From Symsagittifera roscoffensis (Eukaryota > Xenacoelomorpha > Acoela > Convolutidae), in the NCBI RefSeq assembly GCF_963678635.1, contig NC_087068.1, positions 16,123,872-16,187,871 of the forward strand: a stretch of DNA of 64,000 bases. The letters run 5' to 3'. Shown in pieces: positions 21,451-32,596 of the stretch. The stretch's first letter is position 1. Each line of letters starts with the position of its first letter. Under the pieces are notes generated by a model that saw nothing but the letters and a program-made list of their open reading frames with translations, was not told where the DNA came from and made no database searches. The translations under genes were made by a program, and so were the position numbers.

Positions 21451-22331
21451 TTTTTTGTAATAGTCGCATACTTAAGTCACATATGAGGTTAGAGAAAAAC
21501 AGTCCCTATAACCATTAGCTCAAGAATCAGGGAGACTGTCTCTTGTGTTTTTCTACCTCAAGCGGTCAGAGCCAATTCGGTTCAGTTGCGACAAGAGACT
21601 AAAACCCTTGTTACAGCTTAAAGGCCACTACCAAAATAACCCCCACTCTAGAAAATAAGAACGCCCCCATACTTAGGTCTCGAAAGACCCAAAATACACA
21701 AACGCCATTAAAAACAGGGTCGGAACTTTATGTTTAGTTACTTTTTAATAGACAGTGGACCTTTGATCCATTTCAGATGGATCAACCTAAAAACTCAACA
21801 TAACAATATATAACACTCTCAAGAAAATTGAATTTGCTACTCACATACCGACACGACCTCTAGAATCGAGTAACTAAACAATAAAGCAACACTAGAAATG
21901 ATGGGTAATTAAGTTTAACTCGAGAGGTTTGTAATGAATTAGTTTTAGCTCAAGAAATAAGTTTTGGGTCTAGATCATTGGGAGACTTCGGTTGTCCACC
22001 CTTCCACCGAAGGTTCACTCTGGTCCACTTGAATTTTACTCTCCTTTCACTCGCGATTATTTTCTGTCTCCTGCCACGAATAAGACAGCTCTACTCTCGT
22101 TCGAATTAAGTATCGGAAATTGCGAATAGCAATTTCCCGCTGCTATTTTTGACTACTTTCCCGCAATTGTAGTTCGAATCTTCCGATCTTATTTTCCTGA
22201 TATTTTCAGTTGTCGCGAGAAACTTGAGTATGACATGCTCAATTCGATTTTTGAAAAATTGCATTTCACCGCAAATTCAAGACCAAACATTTTTCTCAAG
22301 GTTAAACTTCCAAATATGACCGATTGGCACA

Positions 22332-22342
22332 TACTCCCCGGT
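22332..22342 (-). promoter_or_regulatory. Polypurine tract of element A
   Basis: Minus-strand ACCGGGGAG-TA directly before TGTGCC. Lies about 400 bp after the end of ORF3 of A, the same distance as in element C. Confidence 0.7.
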
Positions 22343-22739
22343 TTCAAGATCGATGTTGAGTGTAGCTCAAGAGACAGTGCCAGTGGTGATTTACAGAAGT
22401 TTGCAGCAGTTTTAATTTTATCTACACCCCAAATTTCACAACCATGCAACCAAAATTAAACAGCAACCAAAATCTGCATGCACCTGCACCCTGAATTTCC
22501 GCTTTGTAAGATAATGATTGAAGTTTCTTTTGTTTTACCCATTCAGAAATTTGTCAAGATGCATTTTGATTTATATAGTAGTTATAACATACTAGTAACA
22601 ATAATTTTTTTTAAATTACTTTTCCGTGCCCTCAGTGTGTTTATCTGAGTTCACACTCAAGCCCCATTTTCTTTCTACCACTCACGACTCAAGAACCAAT
22701 CCCTGATTACCCTCGTCAGTTCGTGCTCCTTGTCCTCGA

Positions 22740-25700
22740 GGTACTGGGTCCTGACACATTCGACATCGTAATCTGGCTTGCCAGTTCTTCTTCGTCATCA
22801 AATTTGATTACGATCTCTTCCCATGCCTTCAGCTGTTCGTAGGACCGCATCTACTCTCTTTGCTCTTGTATTCTTTTCACCTGATTCGGTAGACCCTTCC
22901 TTTTAGATTGGGCCAGGCTCACGTTCTTCGCCAAACTCAGGCTCACGTTCTTCGCCAAGTCTTCCTCCAATATCGACTCCCTCGCTTTGGTATTGTCTCG
23001 AGACACTCTACCAACTCTTTTCCAACCCGTGGTTATCGCATTACGATGGGTTAACAAAAACCTCTTGAAAGCTTCCGGTCCAATTTTGGCCAGGAACTTT
23101 CGATACTCCTTCTGATGTTTCTTCATGTGATCCTTCGTCACCGTGTATCACCAAGACGTCAACATCGCTCGAAACCATGGGAAGAATCTTATGCGACTCC
23201 ACACATGCCTCACCTCCATAGGTATAGAGAACACTTTGCACGCAATCTTAAACAACTCAAGCCTCGGGTTGTAGTCAATGGCATGTATTGATTCCTCTGT
23301 AGGTACGCTCGACTCTCGATATTTCGTCACATTTTCCTCGATCCATCGCAATGCCATCATTGAGCCTACCACGAAAAGGGTGTCCTCTGCTGATGGTCAG
23401 GTAACCCGACTGACCGAATATCTTGCACGTCCCATATCAAGCAGAGGTTCGAATGATCCGGATACCACACTGTCTGCGCCAGGCAGTGGCATCGGCATTC
23501 TCCATGTGTCAGGTTGATACTCGGGAGGTTGCGTTCTCCCGAAGCTTCAAACAGAGGCTCAAACCCCATCATCTTCTCATGTGGTACGTCATTCCCTTCC
23601 ATAGCTGGGGCACTATTCATCGCTTTCCCGATCGTGTTTTGTCTCTCGAAATCACTCGTGTTTTCGCTTTCTAAGCTTAAGAGTTCCTCCCCCCAGATCT
23701 CACTCAAGTTCTTTCTTTGGTCCTCCGGCACAGCTCCCAGGACTTTCCTCAACAGTCGGCGTGAGTGATGCGACATGCGAGCCAGACAGTTTCGACATTT
23801 CCTCTTGATCAATTGCCCCGGTCAAATTGGCCAAAACGTGGATTGTTCTACGGAAGTAGATTCGCTTGTTAACCTATATTCTCATCTCCTTCCGTTCCAC
23901 GTCCCGCCCAATTTTCATCCAGATTGGAATTTGGATGGATCTCCACCACTAACATTGCTTTTTTGTCTTCAGAAGCCTTTTGACTCGTTGTTCGAACGAT
24001 TCTGCCTGAAACTTTCTTCCCTTTCTTGTTCTTCTTCCCGGTCCTTTCCACAAAAGGGTCCTTCATTGATTTTCTTTTTTGTTCGGTGTAAATTTCCTAG
24101 AGCTATCACTTAGCTTAGGTGTTCTTGACTTGCCTACACTCATCTTAATTTATCTGCAACACTCCAGGCCATGACTCCACGCTCAATGCCGTCACTAATT
24201 GGTGTTCGGATTCCAGCATCGCCAGTGATTGCAAGCTGCACATCCTCGAGAAGAATCCCAACGCCGTCGCTATGTTCACCGTGGTGTTCGTATAGCATTA
24301 ATCGACTATCTGCACCTCACTTTTCTCCTTCTCCGTGATGACACTTAACCACGTGGCTAGGTCTTCCTTCTGGAATGATTGTATTCTGACGCAGGATCGT
24401 CCATCACAGGCCTGTTCTCGACCTCCACACACCAGGTCCAGACAACTACCCAGTTCCATCTTCTTCACTATTTTTTCTTGTTTGCCCGTCGTTTCCTCCG
24501 ATTCCTTTCGCTGAGGTAAGATTAGTTTGTGCACCACGTTCAGATTCTTCAAATCTTCATCTTTAGCTGGTGACAGTCTCACTCGCTCCGTGATTATTTC
24601 AATCAAACTCGCGTGTGGATGAGGGCACCAAGAGGGTATCAGAAACTTCCAAAAAATCCCCAAATGCGTGACCAACATGTCCTTTCCATTTCCCATCTTT
24701 AGTTCCACCCTCTTGTTCGAGCGGGGCACGCTGATCGCCTCTGGCATTTTCTCGAGTAACAGACCTAGGCTTGGCTTTTCCCTTTCCGTCAGATCGATCT
24801 CGATAATTTTCTCCGTCCAGAAGTTCAACAATTCTGCCACCTCAAAAATCATGTAGGCATTGCCGGCCTCCGAATCCAAGAAAGGGTTGTAAGCTATTCC
24901 CATTACTCCAGACACATATTGATATTTTCCACGTTTTCTGGGTTTCGCAAATTCTCCTGCTCGGGCCAAGTTACGATGTACGTCATGCCACTCCTGGAAT
25001 TTCTTGTTGTAGAACCTCGGTATTTCATCAAGTTTCCCATGGCTCTCTAGAGACTGCCTCGAGCCCTCTCTTTTTTGATTGCAGTACTCTGGTATATGTT
25101 CAGGATAACAGTGGAGACTCTCCTTTCCATGGTTTTACTTCCCTTCGCATTTTGATGGCACATTTGCACAGTGGTGTCGGTTATCACTGACATGATCCAC
25201 CTCGTAAACAAGTGGCATCTTTTCTTCTCGCTAGGCTTAATCCCGAGTAGTCTCGAGCAATATGTTGCATCAGCATTTGGTACACCTGAAGACTCTTTCC
25301 GCCCAGTTTAAGTTTATTGTGCGAGGTCAACGCATCCAATTCCACTCCCGCAAAACTCCACGTGAACATCAACTATCTGCCTTGCGGACAAAAGGATTCG
25401 CCATCAATGGCAACGCTGACGACGGTGCTCTCATCGCGTCTTCAAAATACTCAAGCAGCAGGTTCTCCCAAGATTGCCCCAACTGGTTTCCCAACTCTAG
25501 TTTGCTAACTTCGGCCTTCTGCTGGGTAGCCCAATGCCGCCGCTTGCGGAACACCCCGCGATCAAGCTCCTTCAGGCGATTCTTCAGTTCTTTCGTGGTC
25601 TCCAGAGCTATCCACCAAGGCCGAGCGGTATTCCTCGTCGCCTTGTTCTCAAGAGGATTGTCCGTCACTTGCTTCCCAATGGCCTAGTGTTGCGTCGAAA

Positions 25701-25980
25701 GCCACTCCTTGCGGATGTCCATTTCCCACGTCTGTCCACTAGTCGAACCCCCTTTCACATTGGTCTTTTGGGGTTTGAAGTCATCCTCCGTTCCCGAAGT
25801 CGACGAGGCTTCCATTTCCCGCAGAACCTCGGCTAGCCTCCTGGGTGCTGAGCTGCTCTTGTAGGCCGTTGTTTTCCCTCGCGCTAGAATCATGGGAGCC
25901 GTCTTTTTTAGATTCTTTTCTGAAACAGCATCCGCCGAAGGACTCGTTTCCTCTGTCTCCCGTTTCCTCTTCCTAGACCC
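22740..25980 (-). pseudogene. ORF3 of A, C-terminal half
   Basis: Minus-strand fragments follow ORF3 of element C: 25684-25893, 25369-25668 (ARPWWIALETTKEL, WATQQKAEVSKLELG), 25184-25372, 24298-24969 (YQYVSGVMGIAYNPFLDSE; Cys cluster SCLDLVCGGREQACDGRSC), 23366-23812 (LARMSHH, HGECRCHCLAQTVWYP), 23148-23372 (RWIEENVTKYRES) and 22851-23141. About 130 codons between WPGVLQ and LARMS are replaced by a piece of gag-leader DNA (23788-24153). It follows on from 26005-26502 with only short gaps and two stops near 25990, so it reads as the end of the same protein as the SGNH part. Function unknown. Confidence 0.78.
23788..24153 (-). other. Patch of gag N-terminal DNA inside ORF3 of A
   Basis: This segment is nearly identical to 18520-18885, the 5' end of the E2 gag, with only scattered substitutions and the same orientation. 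It replaces, not merely interrupts, the ORF3 segment expected here. The left edge shares GTTTCGA.ATTTCCTCTTGATC with the gag donor. Confidence 0.85.
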
Positions 25981-26004
25981 TACTCGGGGGCGTTGTCAAC
26001 ACCA

Positions 26005-28214
26005 TCACTGACTCCACTTCTTTGTCCAGTTCCCTCTTTTCCGACTCTTGCCTCCCCCTTCTCTAGCCTTAAGAATATTAGTATTTTTAATCATATTACT
26101 AGTCTTATTTTTATCATCAATTTTTATGTTTAGAGTAGAGTTATCTTTACATGGGTTGGCCCCGGCGTCCTGCTTCTGCTTCCTTAGGCCAATCATCTTC
26201 TCGAGCAGTCCTTTCCTCCCTTTCTCGTCCAGTCCAGTGGCGATCAGGACTGGCTCTCCAAACTTCACTACTGTGTTCCACAGTTCTTTCTTGAAGTCAT
26301 CTACTCCCACTTTGTTTACCATCCCCTCGTTGAACTCATCCAGGAAGCTTCGCCACGCCTCCTCATCCAACGTGCTAATCAACATGTCTTTGTTGCCTTG
26401 AAAGGTGTTCTCCTCTCTTGCTTCATCGGTTAGGAGCACCATACCCATGTTGGATGGTTCACTCGTTAGTTGCAGCTCAAGATTCTTCCGGGGAGATCCC
26501 AAAGGTGGGGTGGCTGAGAGTTTCGTCCATACTCTCCCCCTCTCCTGACTCTGGCTGGCTCCTCTCTAGCGCGGCAGTGAATCTGTTCTCCACTGGAGGT
26601 TTCCTTCTGTTTCCTGGGGTTCCCACAGACAGGGGTGAAGGTGTCGTCGGGTCTGCTGTCTTATCCTCCGTGAGGGACACATACAGGGGTCCTGCTGTAT
26701 TCAGCTTTTTGCCTTCTTGCCTCATCTCCAACTCCTCCAGACCATAAGGCGCTCGGTACTTTCTCCTGACAAACATCATATCGTCCTTCAGTGCCATATG
26801 ACCCTCCTCCACGATCATCCTTCCATCGTCATAAATTGGCAGTTTGTTCTCGAGCCCAGACTCCTCAAGTGTTCTCGAGACATCTCGAACCTCAAACTTA
26901 GGGGGCATCGAGCCTCGCATATTCTTTGCTTGTGCAGTCCACGAATTTATCATAATCTCACACGTGTGGAAATACACCGCTGCCGAGTATTCAATAAACA
27001 AAGGATCCCAGCCCTCCGTGAATTCTCTCTGTTGTCTCTCTACCGTGGCTCTCGCGTGCAGGGAAGGGACTACCAGGGGACTGTTCATTCCCAAGTCATT
27101 CTTCTCACCGTGGGGAACTCGGGGAAGGCATCAGGAAGGACATCCCGCTCTAGAATCGTTTCCAATCCCTTCTTCGTGAACTCGAAACTATTCGTCCACG
27201 CCGGGATTCTCAAGACTTCCCTCGTGTCCTTCGTAACCAGATTCAGGTTCCAAAACTTGGGATGGACCTCGATGGGATCCTCGCGTTTTCCTCCCATTCT
27301 GCACTGCAGTTGTCCCCTGAAATTGTACACCACTAGCTCTGGATCCTTTACTTTTCCAAAAAGCACCGTCTCGCTCATCTGCGCTCTCAAATCTTCTTGT
27401 CTGCACCAGTTGAGTGATGTTCCATCTCGAATGCTGATCAGCCTCACATGCACCACTGAGTGTCGATACGCCACCACGAGTGGATCCGGGAATGCAAGTC
27501 ACCACTTCCCCCCAAGCCTCTGATCATCCCCAGTGGGTCAGATCTCATAGCCAAACACCAGTCAGTAAGAAGGGGTATGCCCCCATTCGCCTCTCTCAAC
27601 ACTTCTCTCGTCTTGGGGTTTCTCTCGTCGCCCGCCAAGTATCGATTTTGCATCAGCAGGTACTCCACAAGCAATGTCTTCACTCCGGTAGCACACTTGT
27701 ACGAATAAGTCTCCATACTCGAGTGAGCCTTCCTTACCAACAGGGGTTCACCATACTTCATCAACCGATGGAACACCGTCAATTCCCCATGCGTCAAGAG
27801 TATCAGCGTCAGATACCCATCAATCCGGAGTGTTCCTACACCCCTACTGAACATGTACGCCGGCCCCATATTGAATAGATTTCTGGGGTACACCAAATAC
27901 AAAGCCAGCAAGATGTTGATTGGCATACTCAAGAGCTCCTGTATGAACGCTTCAAAGATGGTGTTTCCTGCGTAGAACACCTTTTTCAGATACTTCTTTT
28001 CCCAGCATGGACTCAATAATCTCAAGATCTCGTAGTCCCTCCTGGTCTTCAGCTCGCCCATCGCATGATTTGTACAGAAACCTCCAACAGTGACTTCATT
28101 AGCTGCTGTGACAAATCTTCCCACCATCATCTTACTCTCTTCTGCCACCTCTAGCTGCTCCTCAAGAAAATTCCATATTTGTTTGATGAGGGACGGCCAC
28201 ATTCTTTCTTTCAT
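26005..28214 (-). pseudogene. ORF3 of A, middle region (unknown)
   Basis: Four overlapping minus-strand fragments: 27444-28214 (WNFLEEQLEVAEESKM, LKTRRDYEILRLLSPCW, GPAYMFSRGVGTLRIDGYL, CLAMRSDPLGMIRGLG), 27085-27477, 26477-27094 and 26005-26502. Hydrophobic patches such as INILLALYLVYP are present but are too broken by polar residues to call membrane helices. I do not recognise any domain. The right part (27502 onward) is duplicated at 34100 onward. Frame breaks at about 27460, 27090 and 26490 are single indels. Confidence 0.65.
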
Positions 28215-28231
28215 TATTTGGTCCTCTCGCG

Positions 28232-29187
28232 CTGCTGGTGGATCTCGTGATTGTCAGATCCATGCTCCGGAACCACAGGCTAGCTGTTAGATGGGTTATC
28301 GCGGGATGATTGTCCCCAATCTCAGGGTTGAACTTCAGCTGTCTGGCGAGATTCGACACCTCAAGGCAGAGAACCTCATCCAGCACAATCAAGATATCTG
28401 CTTATTCGTAGAATCCCCTCAGAGCATGAGATACATCGGCCCATGCCGCTGCCAGTTCAGACTTAAGAAGTCTCAAGTTTGTTGGCTCCAACTCGCGATT
28501 CGGTGCGGCCATAAGCATTTGCCACGCCTTGCCCTCCGCTATTAAGATCATAATTGCATCTACGAACTGCAATGCTGGTGGCATGCTCGCGTAGCCTGGC
28601 AATGAAGTAAGCACTACTCTCGTTTTTGGTCCAAATCGAGAAGCTACCAACTCCTCCACCTCATTCATTGCTTCAAACAGCGTTTGAATAGTTTCCCAGA
28701 TCTTCTTGGGGGTTGGTTCCGCATCTTTCAAATGCTCTAGAAGTCCCGCCGCATGCAGGTGGTCATTCATCCCCGCGAATAGCAACAGCTGTGGCTCGCA
28801 CGACGTATCCGATTTTACAGCCACCACCATGGTCAGCATCTGGTTCAGTTCCATTCCAGGCAGCGGGTACACTAGGGTTTCTGGCCAAAATAACTTCGGT
28901 GACGTCCCCTCAAAATCCGATCCGGCCACGGTGATTGCTCTCGCTGCTCCGGGATCTGATCGATCGTACACTGCCAAGGTTTTTGCTAGCTGTGAAGTCC
29001 CACAGGATCTACCATACCTCGGGTCTTCAGCGAGCTTTGGGCCCAGGTATCCGGTGTCCGGGATCCCCATGCTCTTCGGCTCAAAAAGTTTTTCGACCAT
29101 CCTTAGTTGTGCAGGAATTGCCACTCTGATCCTGGCTATACCAGTTCGATGATTGGGAGGCTCAACGATTAGACCCTCGTGCGACAC
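28232..29187 (-). pseudogene. ORF3 of A: second, SGNH-like domain
   Basis: The 261-codon frame (28402-29187) contains QLLLFAGMNDHLHAAG, with GMND at residues 139-142, resembling block III (GxND) of SGNH hydrolases. After a stop at 28402 it continues as DILIVLDEVLCLEVSN and GDNHPAITHLTASLWFRSMD (28303 region), where an acidic-His-Pro group could be block V. A block I GDS is not evident (VAGSDF at 88-92 is the best candidate), so this may be a catalytically dead or very divergent SGNH domain. An exact copy lies at 34830-35785. Confidence 0.45.
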
Positions 29188-29446
29188 ATTCGTCAGCCCC
29201 AGACTCTTGTCTGCATGCCAGTTCTTCCAGTTCCAGGTGCTTTATTCTCTCGAGATATCGGGCTTTGCTCGCCTCTCCTGGTCTCTCCATCTTCTTATCA
29301 TCCCCCACCACCGAGGACACTACCGAGCTCTGGGGTGTGGATGATTCCTCCTCGTCTCCTTCCATCGGCGTGGCTCCTAGTAGCTTTCTCCTGCTGCTCC
29401 TTGAGCTTTCTCTCGAGTCGGTCTTTCCTCCCAAACGATCGGACAA
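29162..29446 (-). pseudogene. ORF3 of A: disordered linker
   Basis: Ser/Arg/Glu-rich segment (RESSRSSRRKLLG, EEESSTPQSSVVSSVV) connecting the two SGNH-type domains. Probably unstructured. Copy at 35760-36044. Confidence 0.55.
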
Positions 29447-29539
29447 GGGCCTAGCAGTGAAAAAGGGAGGTATTGGGGGTGGACCAAAAGTGAACTGGCC
29501 CGTTTCCAGCAGATCTGACTCCAGAATATTTAAGTGCCT

Positions 29540-30503
29540 TTGGAAGACACCGTTCAGCCATTGCGTACCCTTGGGCCTATCAAAGTGGATGCCATCCGAA
29601 GACGCATCACCCGGAGGGAGTGCTCCATCATGCTTGCCACATCGAGTAGTTTCACGGGAAGTACGCTTCTCTGCTGTATCTGCCTGATAATTTCATTGAG
29701 GTTGCGCACCCAGTCGTTCATCTCCCTCGCCATCTGATCAGCCATCATGTTATACGGAACGGTGCAAATAGTGAGTATGGCTCAATCTAGATATATCCTC
29801 AATTCCTCAAGAATGCAACTCATCTTCTCCTGTAGCCTCATCACTTTCCTCTGGACACGTCATTGGTTCCTGGCATCAGCGTGACCGTGTAGATCTTCGT
29901 TATCTCCAGCATTTCCAGCGACGCTAGCTTCTGCGGTGCTGCGGCATCAGAGAAACTCAAGATCCCCAACTGCCAATGCGCCTGGATTCGTGTCAACACC
30001 CGTATCAGGCTGTCCCCTATAATCAAGTGGACTGCACCCTCGGGTATCCTGGGCTGTGTGAAATATTCAGCCCAAGAAGCGTTGTGGAAGGCATCTCTCC
30101 TCGCGCGCTGCCCCACCGTCCAATCCATCCGGTTATGCCTGTGATAGGCACCGTCTGTGATCTTCCTGTGACTTGCGTTGATTACGCTCCTCACAGGGTG
30201 TTCTCTCAAGGTCAGTGGTCGCTCATCCCGTTCTGAATTCTCTCGAGCCCTTGGCTGCAACCTCTCTTGCAACTCACTGAGGAGCGACGTGCCCGTCCCG
30301 GTTTGACTACTACTGGTTGAACTGGGTGTCAAACCAGTCAGCGAGATTTCCATTAAAGGCCTAACTGGGTTTGCCTCTAGATTGCGCAGGGAAGGAACCG
30401 GCTCGGGAGTCGTCCATGCTTCCAGGCTCTCATTCATGTGTTCTTGGGCCGCATACTCCAAGTTGAAGCGACCGCCCGCTCGAGGAACTTCGTCTACCTC
30501 CAT
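29540..30503 (-). pseudogene. ORF3 of A: SGNH (GDSL) hydrolase-type domain
   Basis: SGNH hydrolases are esterases/lipases with Ser, Gly, Asn and Asp/His in separate blocks. In frame 29841-30503, VHLIIGDSLIRVL gives block I (nucleophile Ser codon at 30009-30011) and TLMPGTNDVSRG gives block III (GxND). After a one-base shift and one TGA, the frame resumes at 29554-29748 (MMADQMAREMN, IIRQIQQRSVLPVKLLD). Block V SSDGIHFD, with the Asp/His pair, is encoded at 29585-29596. The order and spacing are those of a full domain of about 190 residues. The first 150 codons of the frame are Pro/Thr/Ser-rich. Two small lesions inactivate it. The substrate is unknown; esterase domains are also known in ORF1 of some CR1/L2-type LINEs. 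Duplicate at 36138-37101. Confidence 0.82.
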
Positions 30504-30507
30504 TCAT

Positions 30508-31231
30508 GACTCCGGTCTCGATCTCGTGACAGCCGGTTCAATCGTAGTCCTCTTTTTCTCTTTCTCAATCGCGACCGCTTGCTGCCTCCTTTGTAGTCGC
30601 TCTAGTTCTGACTTTATTTGGTCACAATTGGCTACGCTTTCTTGTAGCCTCTGCTCCTGTACTCGTTCTGCCATCAGCAGATCCCGATCAAGAATCGCCT
30701 TATCCCGCTCTAGTATTGCCTGCTCGCGATCAAGCTTGGCTTGATCCCTTTCAAGAGTCGCCTGATCCCTATCCAGAATGGCTTTGTCCCGTTCCCTTTG
30801 GACTCATCTGTTTGTTGCGAGCGGAACTTCGACGGTGGCTTAGTTGTGGACTGAGTCGCTGCTCCTGCTGGAGGTCTGGTCGGAGGTGGAAATTGTCCCG
30901 CACCATATTCCGTGTCGCAACTCAAGCCAGGGTTTCTCGCAAGGTCATGCTCTCTCAGGCCTCCATCCACATTCCAGGATAGCCATCTGGTCTGCTCCTG
31001 ATTTGATTTTCCGTCTGAAGTGTATCCCACCATCGACACGGCTTCAGTCGCTGACTCCCTGCATTCGCCTTGTGCTTCCATTTGCAGGATGGCATTCAAC
31101 ATTACCGACAGTCTTTCGTCCACCTGCGTATAATCAAGGTCCCTCAAGCGCTTGTATAGCTCATCATGAGCGCTGCTGGCGTAGACTTCCAGAAACGATC
31201 CGCCATCGTGATTCTTTTCTAGCGATCTCAC
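30508..31231 (-). pseudogene. ORF3 of A: N-terminal domain and heptad coiled coil
   Basis: 30710-31231 aligns with the first 115 residues of ORF3 in E1: YKRLRDLDY, MLNAILQM, SMVGYTSDG, LARNPGL and a Pro-rich patch. It has no ATG in frame; the track start is a GTG after a stop, and the likely start ATG at about 31206 is one base out of frame. After a frameshift near 30790 the minus strand encodes five exact heptads of the type KAILDRD/QATLERD (about 30790-30670), then a longer charged helix to 30540: a strong coiled coil, suggesting that ORF3 oligomerises. E1 lacks this coiled coil. Duplicate at 37106-37829. Confidence 0.72.
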
Positions 31232-31682
31232 GTGTCAACCAACTACTCAAGAAATACCTTTACCAAACCAACTCAAGAAATACCTTTCCAGTTAAACTAA
31301 AGAAATATCCTCATATAGTACTGCTAGTGAAGAACTGTTTGAGATCTCTCTTGTTCTATTCGAATGCGTGTAGTTTGATTTTCAATTCAATTTGCAAATC
31401 AATCTGAAAATAAGTTTGTTTTCAGACTGAGATGCCTTTGCTCATGCCTAGCCTAAGCCCCCATTAAAAACTTAAAAACATTATCTTATCAACTCTATTA
31501 AAATGATTCAATTTAGATGTTAAAAACATGCAGATTCAATTTATGTTTTTGCACTACTAATTCTTCAAATTTTAATTGTCATGCCAATTACGTTAAAATC
31601 CATCTACCTGACTCGTGCCCCCCTTTTACCTAGCTCGAGAACCCTGTGCCTTCCAACTCAAGACTTCCATGTCCATTCAAGC
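31232..31682 (-). other. Gap between pol and ORF3, copy 1
   Basis: A/T-rich, no gene. A minus-strand TTATTTTCAG (about 31401-31410) is a good 3' splice acceptor upstream of ORF3, in the same relative place as the acceptor at 4054 in E1. Duplicate at 37830-38280. Confidence 0.45.
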
Positions 31683-32596
31683 TCAGGTGACACTCAAGTA
31701 GTACTTCTTGTGCAGGTGCACCATTATCTCTGTTTCTGCAAAGACCACGTGCAGGATGGCGTATAGTTCCCTAGGATTCAACCTGCCCCTGTTTGAATCG
31801 TAGACCGGCATTGAGACCTCTCGTATTAATATTTCGACCATGAAGTCCCTCAATTCGTTAGTGCAAGCATCACAAGCTCGGGGTCTATCGTGTTCCTCTC
31901 GTTAACCCTCGTCACCAAGAAGCACAGATATTTACCAGGAACTTGTGAAACTGAAGGAGGAAGCGCAGCCATTCCTCCCAACGATGGCCTCTGCCTGAAT
32001 AGAAACTCCACGTTCTGATGTTCTCTTTTAAAGTATCCTTCCAGTCTCGTGTTTAAGCTCATGTCCGCTGTTATGCAGATCGCACTCGTCCTATCTGACA
32101 AAATGAAATCGCTGTCTGTGGTCAGGATGTTCTCTGAATACTCCTTCGATATCTCGAATTTTGTCTTGAAATTTCTTCCTATGGTAGGCTCAGTTTCCTC
32201 CTGATGCAGTTCCAACCCGTTAGTCTCCCTCACTTCCCTGAGCTTCTTTATCGTCAAATTTTTGGTGTGGGTAAGTCCTACCCGCACTCCCCGGACAAAA
32301 ATATTTATCGACGTCCCCGTCGATGGTGCTGGGCTCAAGTTATCCGATGTTACTTCTAGTGGCCTGTCGGTGGCTGTCCCACCAAATAAAGGATTTCCTG
32401 TCTTCACATGTTTCATTGCTGACACGTCGACCTGTTGGATGTTCTGCGCCTCAGTCTCAGGATTATGCATACACTCCAGTAACCTCAGATTTGTTTTTTC
32501 CTTCTTTCTATGTCGCTCTATTCCATATCTATTTCTCGTTCCGGTACGGAGTAGTCTTCTTGCAAGGAGTTCTAGCTGTCGTTGATGATCTGCCAT
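31683..32596 (-). pseudogene. Integrase tail fused to macrodomain-like C-terminus of Pol, copy 1
   Basis: In one 248-codon frame (31850-32596) the integrase tail (INIFVRGVRVGLTH) runs directly into the macrodomain-like part starting KEYSENILTTDSD, ICITADMS, FKREHQNVEFL, GGMAALPP and GKYLCFLVTR. A frameshift near 31857 leads into SMPVYDSNRGRLNPRELYAI, ending at the stop 31683-31685. This copy shows that the macrodomain is translated as part of Pol. The position of the TARG1 catalytic Asp is again Gly (RGRL). Confidence 0.7.

Larger units (their letters stand above)
18976..22331 (-). repeat. LTR block shared by the 3' end of A and the 5' end of E2
   Basis: Minus-strand start TGTGCCAATCGG at 22331, after a PPT. 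It resembles the LTRs at 50401, 56935 and 62520 through a ~690-bp 5' module (22331 to about 21647) and a following ~180 bp. It is then interrupted by ~163-bp satellite-like repeats (21007-21450) and a second, more diverged 5' module (about 20946 to 20330). The gag-proximal part has a minisatellite (19700-20030). Gag of E2 follows directly, so one LTR block appears to serve as the 3' LTR of A and the 5' LTR of E2. The E2-side boundary is not resolved. Confidence 0.6.

Noticed and set aside
28706..29152. + strand ORFs over ORF3 of A (also 29265-29687, 30844-31407, 32323-32931 and their duplicates at +6598)
   Set aside because: They lie antisense to conserved minus-strand coding sequence (SGNH, macrodomain, integrase) and have no conserved motif of their own.
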